Below are positions 15,160 through 22,611 of a DNA stretch of 58,952 nucleotides, in pieces. Source of the stretch: a bacterium (GTDB lineage Bacteria; UBP7; UBA6624); contig PBAU01000009.1 of assembly GCA_002716355.1 (NCBI GenBank), positions 1-58,952 on the forward strand. Reading direction: 5' to 3'. The translations under genes and the position numbers were made by a program. Below the pieces are notes generated by a model that saw only the letters and a program-made list of their open reading frames with translations, searched no databases and was not told the DNA's origin. Numbering within the stretch: position 1 is the first letter of the stretch; each line of letters begins with the position of its first letter.

Positions 15160-16131
15160 ATTATTGATTTTCAAAACCGAAATGATTCCTATAGGAAAAC
15201 CAACCCAAAGTGTTGTCAGTCTAGTTAGAAAGGTTCCACTGTTTGCAACTTCTTCTTCAAAGCCTGACAGCATTAGAAGGTTTGTTAATGTTAATTCAGT
15301 TGCACCAAGGCCTCCAGGTATGAATGACAATGCGCCAGCTAGCATTGAGGTTGAGTAAAACCTAGTGAGAGCTGTTATTTTTTCAATTAATGAAACATCT
15401 GTGTTGCTATTTTGAAATATTGAAAAATTGGGAAATATTGCTTCCAAGCATAAAAAACATGTTATCCCTTCTAAAACCCATGCAAACCAGCCCCACAATA
15501 AAAGCTGAGGGATATTTTTTTTTAACAGCTTTAGTGTTTCTAGAAAGGTCTTAACGAATTCCTTTCTTTCTTTTTTAGGTACTGACTTGGAAGCAATTTT
15601 GTTTACTAGTGATTTGGCAATAATGTATAAAAGCAGCATTGTAATCACTCCAAAAATCCATGATATTAAAATTAGTTCTATTGAGTTTTGATAAAGATAT
15701 TGTTTATTTTTTAAAACCATGTAAATAAAAATAGGAAAGCACAACATTGTTACACCAGCAACATCACTTGTTCTTTCTATCCAAATGATAGGCAAACTTT
15801 TTCTTGCAGGTATTTTTGTTAAATCGTATAAATGCAGGCTTTTTGCAATTTCACCAATTTTTCCTGGTGTAAATGTGTAAAAAAAACCTGAAAAAAAAGA
15901 TAAAAATGATTTTGAAATTTTGATATTTTCCCCACTTTTATTTAAAAGCCAATGCCACCTTAAGGCTCTTAAGATATAGTTCAGAAAAGCAAAAAAAATA
16001 CCAAATAAAATAAGGTTTATATTGAAGGTTTCAATTTGTTGAATGTTTTTTAAATCTGAATTAAAAATCCAAACACCATATAGTGTTATAGCTATTGCAG
16101 TACATTTCCAGACTAGTTTAATTTTATTCAT
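15121..16131 (-). CDS. Flippase-like multi-pass membrane protein (UPF0104/AglD-MprF type)
   Basis: This protein of about 336 residues has 7-8 predicted membrane helices. It carries the lysylphosphatidylglycerol synthetase TM-region signatures: LNYILRALRWHWLL, FSGFFYTFTPGKIGEIAKS near residue 90 and FIPGGLGATELTLTNLL near 285. Members lacking the MprF catalytic domain are often near glycan or lipid genes, and the substrate is unknown. The ATG at 16131 overlaps the preceding gene by 8 nt. The last dozen codons are encoded by the plus-strand terminator hairpin, so the extreme C-terminus is probably not under family constraint. Confidence 0.85.
   Translation of the reverse strand: MNKIKLVWKCTAIAITLYGVWIFNSDLKNIQQIETFNINLILFGIFFAFLNYILRALRWHWLLNKSGENIKISKSFLSFFSGFFYTFTPGKIGEIAKSLHLYDLTKIPARKSLPIIWIERTSDVAGVTMLCFPIFIYMVLKNKQYLYQNSIELILISWIFGVITMLLLYIIAKSLVNKIASKSVPKKERKEFVKTFLETLKLLKKNIPQLLLWGWFAWVLEGITCFLCLEAIFPNFSIFQNSNTDVSLIEKITALTRFYSTSMLAGALSFIPGGLGATELTLTNLLMLSGFEEEVANSGTFLTRLTTLWVGFPIGIISVLKINNKKRESRRLSPPR
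15132..15159 (+). terminator. Rho-independent terminator of the gmk-tusA operon
   Basis: GGGAGAGCC pairs perfectly with GGCTCTCCC across a TTC loop, and seven T follow (15153-15159). It is oriented for plus-strand transcripts. It also forms the last codons of the convergent flippase-like gene. Confidence 0.92.
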
Positions 16132-16900
16132 ATATTGCGTATGCAATCCTTGAACCTTGACCATGAGACCATCTTGTTGGCTCTGGTAGCTTGGGATGTT
16201 TTTCGTATTCAACCTTTATAACAACTTTTCTCGATATTTTTAGAGATCTTTTTATTGTGTTTTCGGTTGGCCAGCTTTTTAATGCAACTTCGCGCAAAGG
16301 CATCATATCGTCAGATTTGAATTGGGGTTTTACAAACATTGGAGAAAAACAAACAGCATCAAAATTATCTTTTGAATTTTTAATATATGTTTCATTGTCA
16401 ATGCATTTTGTTTTTATGTTCAAGGCAGCCTTTCTTATGAATTTAGGGTATTCTTTATTTTTATTAGTTTTTTTTAGCCCCTCAGAAGTTATAAGATGTA
16501 TAAATTTATCTTTCTCAAGGCCAATCACATTCGCTCCACATGATGCAAGCACCAAGGCATCATGAGCCATCCCAAGGTTAGCATCAAGTATTTTCATTCC
16601 TTTTTTTGGCTTTACGCTCCTGTAAAGGTGATCAGGAAGGTTGTTTTTCAGTGAGCCAATTCTAATTTTAGACAAGCCTGGATGCCAAAACCATATTTTT
16701 TGATTTGGAGTGTATGCTTTAAGACCCTGTTTTTTGTTTACTATCAATATTGGTGAATTGTTGTTTTGGGTTGAAATTTTTTTTAATGTTTTTTCTCTTC
16801 TCTCTTCATAAATGCAGTTTAAATTTTTCGCAATATTTTTTGCCTTGGATATTTCTTCTTCTTGCGGTTTTGTCTTGGTGGTTATGATCCATTTTTCCAT
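16124..16900 (-). CDS. RsmJ-like SAM-dependent methyltransferase
   Basis: This is a class I methyltransferase. The SAM loop reads LDANLGMAHDALVLASCGANV with the acidic end GLEKDK, very similar in spacing to the RsmJ (16S rRNA m2G1516) family. Further features are DAVCFSPMF in the catalytic-motif position and KVVIKVEYEKHPKL near the end. The N-terminal 80 residues match the RsmJ layout of a small lead domain with IWFWHPGLSKIRI. It sits between moaC and the flippase-like gene and its role is probably unrelated to molybdopterin. The exact target is inferred from the family. Confidence 0.65.
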   Translation of the reverse strand: MEKWIITTKTKPQEEEISKAKNIAKNLNCIYEERREKTLKKISTQNNNSPILIVNKKQGLKAYTPNQKIWFWHPGLSKIRIGSLKNNLPDHLYRSVKPKKGMKILDANLGMAHDALVLASCGANVIGLEKDKFIHLITSEGLKKTNKNKEYPKFIRKAALNIKTKCIDNETYIKNSKDNFDAVCFSPMFVKPQFKSDDMMPLREVALKSWPTENTIKRSLKISRKVVIKVEYEKHPKLPEPTRWSHGQGSRIAYAIYE

Positions 16901-16906
16901 TTTTAT

Positions 16907-17350
16907 TTATTTTGTTTTTTTGATAAGTCGAATATTATTGATTTCAATTTCTTTTGTTAGTGATTTTGTCATATCGTAAATGTTCAATAATGCAATCATT
17001 ACTGCATTTATTGCTTCTATCTCAACCCCTGTTTCAGATTTTGTTATAGTTTTTGAAGTGACTATCATGGAGTTTTCCTTCCATTTGATTTCAATTTTTA
17101 CATTTTTTAAATTTATTTGATGACAAAGGAGAACTAGATCCGATGTTTTTTTTGCAGCATTTATTCCTCCCAATTTTGCAACAGTAAGGATGTTGCCTTT
17201 CTTGCTCTTCGGGTCTTTTTTAATTTTTTGAGCAATTTTTTCAGGAAATGTTATTGAGCCTTCAGCAGTTGCTGTTCTTGTTGTGGTTTGTTTTTTTGAA
17301 ACATCAACCATGCTAACACCCCCTTCATCATCTAGATGTGTTAAATTCAT
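16907..17350 (-). CDS. moaC: Cyclic pyranopterin monophosphate synthase
   Basis: MoaC completes cyclic pyranopterin monophosphate formation after MoaA. Family blocks visible are MVDVSKKQTTTRTATAEG, AAKKTSDLVLLCHQINL and TGVEIEAINAVMIALLNIYD with DMTKSL. AGAGGAG is placed well for the ATG at 17350, which overlaps the moaE TAA (TAATG). Usually moaC is the first enzyme in transcription order; here moaA is upstream. Confidence 0.95.
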   Translation of the reverse strand: MNLTHLDDEGGVSMVDVSKKQTTTRTATAEGSITFPEKIAQKIKKDPKSKKGNILTVAKLGGINAAKKTSDLVLLCHQINLKNVKIEIKWKENSMIVTSKTITKSETGVEIEAINAVMIALLNIYDMTKSLTKEIEINNIRLIKKTK

Positions 17351-17718
17351 TAATTTATCTCCTCTTTCCATACAGGTAATCTTTTTTTACATTCTTCAAG
17401 AACCCATTCTGCTGCCTCAAAAGCTTCTTTTCTGTGTGGAGCTAATATGCCAATTTGTATAGATCTTTCTTTTGGTTTTATTTTTCCAGAACCATGTTTA
17501 ATTATGATTTCTTTAATGTCCCATTTTCCTTCTGCTTGTTTTGCAATTTTAGACCCTTCACTTTCAAGCATTTCTTCATACACTTCATAATTTATAAATC
17601 GAACTTTTTTGTTGTTGTTGGGACTTCTGACAGTTCCTTCAAAAAGAACCCAAGCCCCAGAATTAGCCCTGAAAGGTCTTTCCAGTTTTTTCAATTTACC
17701 TTTTTGGAATATTTTCAT
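17350..17718 (-). CDS. moaE: Molybdopterin synthase catalytic subunit
   Basis: MoaE inserts two sulfurs into cyclic pyranopterin using thiocarboxylated MoaD. Signatures are GAWVLFEGTVRSPNNN, INYEVYEEMLESE, HGSGKIKPKERSI, APHRKEAFEA and the C-terminal LPVWKEE with the catalytic lysine. It overlaps moaD by 4 nt. Confidence 0.93.
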   Translation of the reverse strand: MKIFQKGKLKKLERPFRANSGAWVLFEGTVRSPNNNKKVRFINYEVYEEMLESEGSKIAKQAEGKWDIKEIIIKHGSGKIKPKERSIQIGILAPHRKEAFEAAEWVLEECKKRLPVWKEEIN

Positions 17719-17936
17719 CCTCCAGACATAGGTGGCAAAAATGCAATTTCAGAATTTCTCGGAACTTTTTGGCTCCAGTCGCAAAATTCAAAATTCAAAG
17801 CAGGTTTGATCTTCTTTTTTTCTAATTTGATCTCTTGGTCCCATATTTTTTTTAAAGTTATATTTTCTTTCCAATCTATTTTTTTTTCTTTCCAGCCTAG
17901 CTCTTTTGCCAAGTGTCCAAAAAGCAGTATCTTCAT
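17715..17936 (-). CDS. moaD: Molybdopterin synthase sulfur carrier subunit
   Basis: A 73-residue ubiquitin-like protein that starts KILLFGHLAKELGWK and ends EIAFLPPMSGG. The terminal Gly-Gly is the site of thiocarboxylation. It lies directly between moaA and moaE. Confidence 0.93.
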   Translation of the reverse strand: MKILLFGHLAKELGWKEKKIDWKENITLKKIWDQEIKLEKKKIKPALNFEFCDWSQKVPRNSEIAFLPPMSGG

Positions 17937-18896
17937 TCAGCCTCCAATTTGAGACAAGGACATCCAAGTCTCCTCTTTTGTCTTCAAAGGATTATAAGTT
18001 CTTTTGTTTTTTATGGCTCTTTCGATCATTTCTTGAAGGTTTCCAATATTTTTATTTCTCAATTCATGTTTTAAATCGATACCTTTATTTTGATAGAGGC
18101 ATACAAATAATTTTCCATCACATGATATCCTTAACCTGGTACATTTGTGACAACCAGGGTCAGAAGCGGCTGCAATTAATCCAATTTCCTTTTTTGATTT
18201 ATTTATTTTTCTGTAAACCGCAGGGCTTAATTTCGATTCTCTAGTGTTGTTCTCCTTGGGTAAAAGCTCAGTTAACTTTTTTTCAATATCTTTTGCGGAA
18301 ATGAATTCATTTTTATGATAATCTGAAGTGGATGAAAATGACATCAATTCTATAAACCGCAAGCTTACCTCATGCTTTTTAGCAAAATCTATAAATTTAG
18401 GAATTTCATTGAAGTTTGTGTTTGTGACAACTGTGTTAATTTTTACATTACTGAAACCCAGTTTCTGTGCTTTTTTTAAAGATTCAAGTACCTTTTGAAG
18501 GTTCCCATTTCCGGTTGTTTTTTTAAATTTACTTGAATCAAGAGAATCTATACTGATGTTAATGTTGTCTATTCCTGAAATAATTAGGTCATTTATTTTT
18601 TCTGAAAGGTAGTGTCCATTAGTAGTTATTGATATTTCTGGTTTTGGATCAAGTGTTGAAAGCATTTGAACTAATTTGTTCAATCCCTTTCTCAACAGAG
18701 GCTCTCCCCCTGTAAGTCTTATTTTTTTTAAGCCAATAAGGGCATTAAAAATTTTTGCCAATTCAAAGTATTCTTCTATTTTCAGAAATTTATTATTTTC
18801 AATTGAGTTGATGTTCCCATTAGGTAAACAGTATTTACATCTGTAATTGCATTTATCAGTTAGCGATATGCGAAGATATTCTTGTTTAACATCCAT
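17937..18896 (-). CDS. moaA: GTP 3',8-cyclase (radical SAM)
   Basis: MoaA starts molybdenum cofactor synthesis by rearranging GTP. The radical-SAM cluster motif CNYRCKYC is at residues 16-23. The glycine-rich LTGGEPLLR follows, and the second cluster is CHKCTRLRISCDGKLFVC near 255-272. It ends in QIGG, the conserved C-terminal double glycine needed for activation. At 319 residues it is typical. Its start overlaps the unknown upstream gene by 11 nt. Confidence 0.95.
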   Translation of the reverse strand: MDVKQEYLRISLTDKCNYRCKYCLPNGNINSIENNKFLKIEEYFELAKIFNALIGLKKIRLTGGEPLLRKGLNKLVQMLSTLDPKPEISITTNGHYLSEKINDLIISGIDNINISIDSLDSSKFKKTTGNGNLQKVLESLKKAQKLGFSNVKINTVVTNTNFNEIPKFIDFAKKHEVSLRFIELMSFSSTSDYHKNEFISAKDIEKKLTELLPKENNTRESKLSPAVYRKINKSKKEIGLIAAASDPGCHKCTRLRISCDGKLFVCLYQNKGIDLKHELRNKNIGNLQEMIERAIKNKRTYNPLKTKEETWMSLSQIGG

Positions 18897-19320
18897 TTTT
18901 TATTATTTTTTTAATTTTTAGAAATATTTTTTCAGGGCTATCTTGATTGTCCCAACCATAGGTTTTAATTTTATGTTCTATTGTCTTAATTGATAATTTT
19001 AGTAATTTATCTTTTTTGGGAAAGATAACTAATTTTGCATCTTTTTCATTTTTTAAAACATTATTAAGTTCCATTGTTATTTTTGGGAAAAGGGTTAAAA
19101 AATCAAATACATTTTCTTGATTATGTATGTATTTAATCTTTAAGTAATGTTCATTGTCTTGATTAATTATTTTTCTTTCAGTCCAGTTTTGATTCGTTCC
19201 GGATATCCATAAAACATTTATATCTTGTTGTTTTGCAAGTTTCTGCGCTATATTCCAATATTTTTTTTTATGGTTTTTTCCATTTGAGGAAATGCTTCTT
19301 GATAATGCGATTATTTTCAT
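18886..19320 (-). CDS. Unknown protein embedded in the molybdopterin operon
   Basis: This 144-residue basic protein starts KIIALSRSISSNGKNHKKKY, with a beta-strand then Ser-rich loop somewhat like nucleotide-binding proteins. It has LVIFPKKDKLLKLSIKTIEHK towards the end. There is no membrane segment or metal motif. I do not recognise the family. It overlaps moaA by 11 nt and follows the NUDIX gene by 1 nt. A role in molybdenum cofactor handling is only suggested by context. Confidence 0.6.
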   Translation of the reverse strand: MKIIALSRSISSNGKNHKKKYWNIAQKLAKQQDINVLWISGTNQNWTERKIINQDNEHYLKIKYIHNQENVFDFLTLFPKITMELNNVLKNEKDAKLVIFPKKDKLLKLSIKTIEHKIKTYGWDNQDSPEKIFLKIKKIIKNGC

Positions 19321-19321
19321 C

Positions 19322-19813
19322 TTATCTTCTTTTGGACAGATATTCTTGAATGAATTTATTATGACAATGAAAAGGTATCATTGGAAGGTTTTCAAATTCA
19401 AAAAAGCTTAAATCCTGCGCATCGTCTCCGGCTTTTATTTTAGAAAAATTGGATACTTTCATTTCAACAGCAATTGAGAGTATGTCTCCAAAAATTGTTC
19501 CATAATGAGAGCACGTTCCAATCATCCCAATAACTTCTCCATCAAGGTTAGTTTCCTCTTTGAGTTCACGTCTTGCTGCCTCTTCAAGTGTTTCCCCCAA
19601 CTCCATAAAGCCACCAGGAAGTCCCCATTCTCCTATTGCCGGTTCAAACGCCCTTTTGGCCAAAAGAATTTTATTTTTTTTTAGGCATATTATCGTTGCT
19701 GTTGGTTTTGGATTTTGATAATGAATTGTTATGCATTTTTCACAATGGTATCTGTTTCTGCCCTCAATGAAGCTGAATGTATTTTTGTTGCCACATATTG
19801 AACAGTATTTCAT
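19322..19813 (-). CDS. NUDIX hydrolase with N-terminal zinc ribbon
   Basis: The first 30 residues form a zinc ribbon (CSICGN then CEKC). They are followed by a NUDIX domain with the full box GFMELGETLEEAARRELKEE at about residues 75-94. It would hydrolyse a nucleoside diphosphate linked to another moiety, in the general style of NudC or ADP-ribose pyrophosphatases; the substrate cannot be read. A TATTAT box 8 nt before the ATG suggests an internal leaderless start. Confidence 0.9.
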   Translation of the reverse strand: MKYCSICGNKNTFSFIEGRNRYHCEKCITIHYQNPKPTATIICLKKNKILLAKRAFEPAIGEWGLPGGFMELGETLEEAARRELKEETNLDGEVIGMIGTCSHYGTIFGDILSIAVEMKVSNFSKIKAGDDAQDLSFFEFENLPMIPFHCHNKFIQEYLSKRR

Positions 19814-19821
19814 ATTTAAAA

Positions 19822-19827
19822 ATAATA
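19822..19827 (-). promoter_or_regulatory. -10 box for leaderless NUDIX-moa transcript
   Basis: The reverse complement reads TATTAT, 8 nt upstream of the NUDIX ATG in the 67-nt gap after the HdrB-like gene. No Shine-Dalgarno is present. Confidence 0.4.
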
Positions 19828-19880
19828 TCTAGCTCAAAATCTCACTATTTTTTGTATATTGTATTTTTGGCAATTTTTAT

Positions 19881-20831
19881 TCAATCTACTGAAAGGCCTA
19901 ATTTTTTGAATATTCCCTTATAGGAAATTTTCCTTTCAGATGAATTGATCCTGTTTGCACTCATGCCTAATGATATGTTAATTAAGTCAGTTGAATACAT
20001 TACGGGTATTGGATCACTATTTATTCCAAGCTTTTTCATTATCTCTTCTTGGTATTTATCTATCGCCTCAAGACCTCTTGGATCAAGTGTTGCTATGACC
20101 TCAGCATTGCTTTCATGCGCATCCTCAATTATTGGAGTTATTATTTTTAATGCATATTTTTTGGAAATATTATTAAATTCATTTGATCCATGCTTTTTTA
20201 ATTCTATTGTTAAATAGCCACCAAGCCACCTATTGAAAGAGCCCCATTTGACACATTTTCCTCCTGATTTTTCAATTAGAGATGAAATCACAAAAGGATT
20301 ATCTGGATGATCTGATTGAACTTTTGACATTGGTCTCATGAGTTCAGGAGGCGTATGTACAGCTATCCTCAAAGGGTCAAATTGTTCTTCTCTGTCGTTT
20401 CCCAGCTTTCTTATAATCAATCTGTCAAATTTTTTCCCACCTGTTTGAGCTTTAATTAAATGGAGAATGTTAACTGCTTTGAATCTTCCAGCATAATCGA
20501 TCTCAAGAGATTTGACCATTTTGTCTTTTATCTTTTTGTATTGAGGTTCTTCAAGCCTGCTTATAGCTTTTCTGTAAATTTGATAAAGTAATGGGTCAGC
20601 TATAAAAAGTTTATCGTTTCTAGTTGTTTTTTCAGCAATGCATAGATTCCTTAAGGTGTATGCTAAAAATTTTGTTTCATCCGTTAAATAAGGCCCTTCT
20701 TCACCCGTATCGCTCCAATTTTGGATTGTTTCATCATCAATTCCTAATTGTCTTAAGCAAACAGAGATGCTACTTTCAAAATTTTTATATACTGAAGACA
20801 GCATGCCGGATTTCATTATTGTTACCTTCAC
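19881..20831 (-). CDS. HdrB-like (CCG-domain) protein lacking cluster cysteines
   Basis: The layout follows heterodisulfide reductase subunit B and related CCG proteins: RNLCIAEKTTRNDKLFIADP at residues 61-80 (family RNlxiAexxgAd..txC), IAVHTPPELMRP at 156-167 (family aVHYGCHxLrP), DNPFVISSLIEKSGGKCVKW, and PIPVMYSTDLINISLG near 274-289 (family iPvlhxtQLxglAlG). Yet both CCG sites are gone: the first CC reads EE (44-45), the second reads WLGG (202-205), and the CxxC partners are replaced. Only Cys25, 64 and 193 remain. HdrB proteins normally carry non-cubane [4Fe-4S] clusters for thiol/disulfide chemistry, so this one should not. The GTG start overlaps the HdrC-like stop as GTGA. Confidence 0.8.
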   Translation of the reverse strand: MKVTIMKSGMLSSVYKNFESSISVCLRQLGIDDETIQNWSDTGEEGPYLTDETKFLAYTLRNLCIAEKTTRNDKLFIADPLLYQIYRKAISRLEEPQYKKIKDKMVKSLEIDYAGRFKAVNILHLIKAQTGGKKFDRLIIRKLGNDREEQFDPLRIAVHTPPELMRPMSKVQSDHPDNPFVISSLIEKSGGKCVKWGSFNRWLGGYLTIELKKHGSNEFNNISKKYALKIITPIIEDAHESNAEVIATLDPRGLEAIDKYQEEIMKKLGINSDPIPVMYSTDLINISLGMSANRINSSERKISYKGIFKKLGLSVD

Positions 20832-21388
20832 TCTTCTCCCTCACTCCCTTCCTTTAAGGATTGGTTGAATGTAAAGAATCCAGGTAAATCCTGGATCTCT
20901 CTTAATGGCATTCTTTCTTCTTCCTCTTCTTCATCCCCACGGAGAAGTTTCTGGAAAAAACCTTTCTTTTTCTCCTCTTTTTTTTCTTCTTTTTCAAATC
21001 CAATGTCAGATGGTTGGATCCTGCCCCAATTTTCCAAAGGGGATATGAAGGAATTGTAGAAATCAAAAACAGGATTGTCCCTTGGGGCCATATTTCTTTT
21101 TATGGATTCAAATCTGAGCCATTCCAAAACTTTTTCAATATCTATATCTTCAGGAGCTATGTCTGTAGCGCAAAAAGCATCTTGCATTAACCATATGTCT
21201 ATTGAGGAAAGTATTGATTCGTCATTGGTCAATATGCCATTTATTATTCTTGATAGGCCATTTTTGCATATGTTTCTAGAAGGCATAGATCCATCTCCAG
21301 CCCACCAATGTTTTAATGGCATTAAGTTAATGCCCGTATCTTGCTTCAGTTTTTCATGAAGATGAGCAATTTTTGAAGAATCTTCCAT
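20828..21388 (-). CDS. HdrC-like protein lacking both ferredoxin cysteine motifs
   Basis: Residues 10-126 align without gaps to HdrC-type electron-transfer subunits. Landmarks are TGIN near 18, SRIINGILTNDESIL, IDIWLMQDAFCATDIAPEDI and VLEWLRFESIKRNMAP, ending with WGRI. In the second motif (67-79) the four family cysteines are Met, Ala, Ala, Ala. In the first (24-36) they are Leu, Trp, Gly, Met. The prolines closing both motifs are kept. An acidic/basic low-complexity tail (about 132-165) follows, then a conserved-looking PLREIQDLPGFFTF. It heads the minus-strand operon leading into moaA and is coupled to the HdrB-like gene. Confidence 0.75.
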   Translation of the reverse strand: MEDSSKIAHLHEKLKQDTGINLMPLKHWWAGDGSMPSRNICKNGLSRIINGILTNDESILSSIDIWLMQDAFCATDIAPEDIDIEKVLEWLRFESIKRNMAPRDNPVFDFYNSFISPLENWGRIQPSDIGFEKEEKKEEKKKGFFQKLLRGDEEEEEERMPLREIQDLPGFFTFNQSLKEGSEGEE

Positions 21389-21395
21389 CTTTTGA

Positions 21396-21401
21396 ATTCT
21401 A
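21396..21401 (-). promoter_or_regulatory. -10 box for leaderless HdrC-like transcript
   Basis: The reverse complement reads TAGAAT, 7 nt from the ATG at 21388. It is divergent from an equivalent TAGAAT at 21431-21436. Confidence 0.5.
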
Positions 21402-21430
21402 TTGTTTTTTAAGAATATTATTAACTAAAT

Positions 21431-21436
21431 TAGAAT
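21431..21436 (+). promoter_or_regulatory. -10 box for leaderless aminotransferase transcript
   Basis: TAGAAT ends 8 nt before the ATG at 21445. An earlier in-frame ATG at 21373 lies upstream of this box and would add an unconserved leader, so the box also supports the chosen start. Confidence 0.5.
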
Positions 21437-21444
21437 ATTCGTTA

Positions 21445-22611
21445 ATGAAGTTTACTCGTGCAATTGAAAGTTTGAAGCCGGAAGGTGCTTTTGTTGTCCT
21501 CGCAAAGGCGAAAGATTTAGAGTCGCAAGGTAAAGAAATAATCCATTTGGAAATTGGTCAGCCTGATTTTCCAACACCTGCGCATATAGTTTCAAGTGCT
21601 AAAAAATCTTTGGATAAATCTTGGACACATGGATACACTCCATCCTTAGGCGTTATTGAATTGAGAAAAGCTATTGCAAAAGATCTTTCAGAAAGAAGAG
21701 GTGTTTCTTTTGGGCATGATGAAATAATTGTTTGCCCTGGAGCAAAACCAGCGTTAATGGCCACTGTTTTAGCATTAGTTGAACCGGGCACTAAATTGCT
21801 TTATCCAGATCCTGGTTTTCCTTCTTACCATTCTCTTTCTTCTTTTGTTAATGCGCAAGGTGTCGGTATTCCTCTTTTGGAAAAAAATGATTTTTCTTTT
21901 GATTTAAACTTCCTGGAAAAAGAGATTAAAGGTGCTTCTTTATTGATATTAAACTCTCCTGCAAATCCTACTGGTGGTATTTTGAAAAAGGAAGATCTTA
22001 AAATCATAGCTAATCTTTGTATTGAAAATAATGTTGCTGTTTTGAGCGATGAGGTTTATTCAAGAATGTGTTATGACGAAGATCATGTGTCTATAGTTAC
22101 GATTCCAGGAATGAAAGAAAGAACTGTTCTTATAGATGGCTTTTCAAAAACTTATGCTATGACTGGTTGGAGAGCTGGGTATGCTGCAGCTGATAAATCT
22201 TTAATTGACAAGTTGGGTTTGTTCATGAATAACAATACTTCTTGTGTTAACGGAATGACCCAGGCAGCTTGCATAAGCGCTATTGAAGAGAGTCAAGACC
22301 CTAGTGAGATGATGATTCAAGAATTCAAAGAAAGAAGAACACTTATAGTAGATGGTCTCAATAAGGTTCCGGGATTTTCATGTAGAAATCCTGGTGGTGC
22401 TTTTTATGCTTTTCCGAATATTAAAAATACCAATATTAGTGGCAAGGCTATAAGTGATCATATGCTTAATAAAGGTGTTGCTCTTCTTCCTGGGGAAGAT
22501 TTTGGAAAATATGGAGAAGGTTACATACGTCTTTCGTATGCTAATTCAAGAGAGAACATATCCAAAGCGATAGATATTTTGATTGAAGAAGTACCAAAGA
22601 TATCTAGATAA
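21445..22611 (+). CDS. Class I/II PLP-dependent aminotransferase (aspartate aminotransferase type)
   Basis: This fold-type I aminotransferase starts MKFTRAIESLKPEGAFVVL. It has EIGQPDFPTPAHI near residue 38, NSPANPTGG near 180, SDEVYSRM near 210, and the PLP-lysine motif DGFSKTYAMTGWRAGY near 232-247. A C-terminal RLSYANSRENI provides the substrate Arg. It probably transaminates aspartate or a related amino acid. The recombinase gene follows directly after its stop codon. Confidence 0.9.
   Translation: MKFTRAIESLKPEGAFVVLAKAKDLESQGKEIIHLEIGQPDFPTPAHIVSSAKKSLDKSWTHGYTPSLGVIELRKAIAKDLSERRGVSFGHDEIIVCPGAKPALMATVLALVEPGTKLLYPDPGFPSYHSLSSFVNAQGVGIPLLEKNDFSFDLNFLEKEIKGASLLILNSPANPTGGILKKEDLKIIANLCIENNVAVLSDEVYSRMCYDEDHVSIVTIPGMKERTVLIDGFSKTYAMTGWRAGYAAADKSLIDKLGLFMNNNTSCVNGMTQAACISAIEESQDPSEMMIQEFKERRTLIVDGLNKVPGFSCRNPGGAFYAFPNIKNTNISGKAISDHMLNKGVALLPGEDFGKYGEGYIRLSYANSRENISKAIDILIEEVPKISR

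Noticed and set aside
15121-16131. MprF lysyl-phosphatidylglycerol synthetase
   Set aside because: Only the membrane half is present; the catalytic aminoacyl-transfer domain is absent.
17455-17952. A long open frame opposite moaE/moaD
   Set aside because: Composition and repeats of Phe/Ser are those of an antisense shadow of AT-rich genes; the minus strand holds clear MoaE and MoaD motifs.
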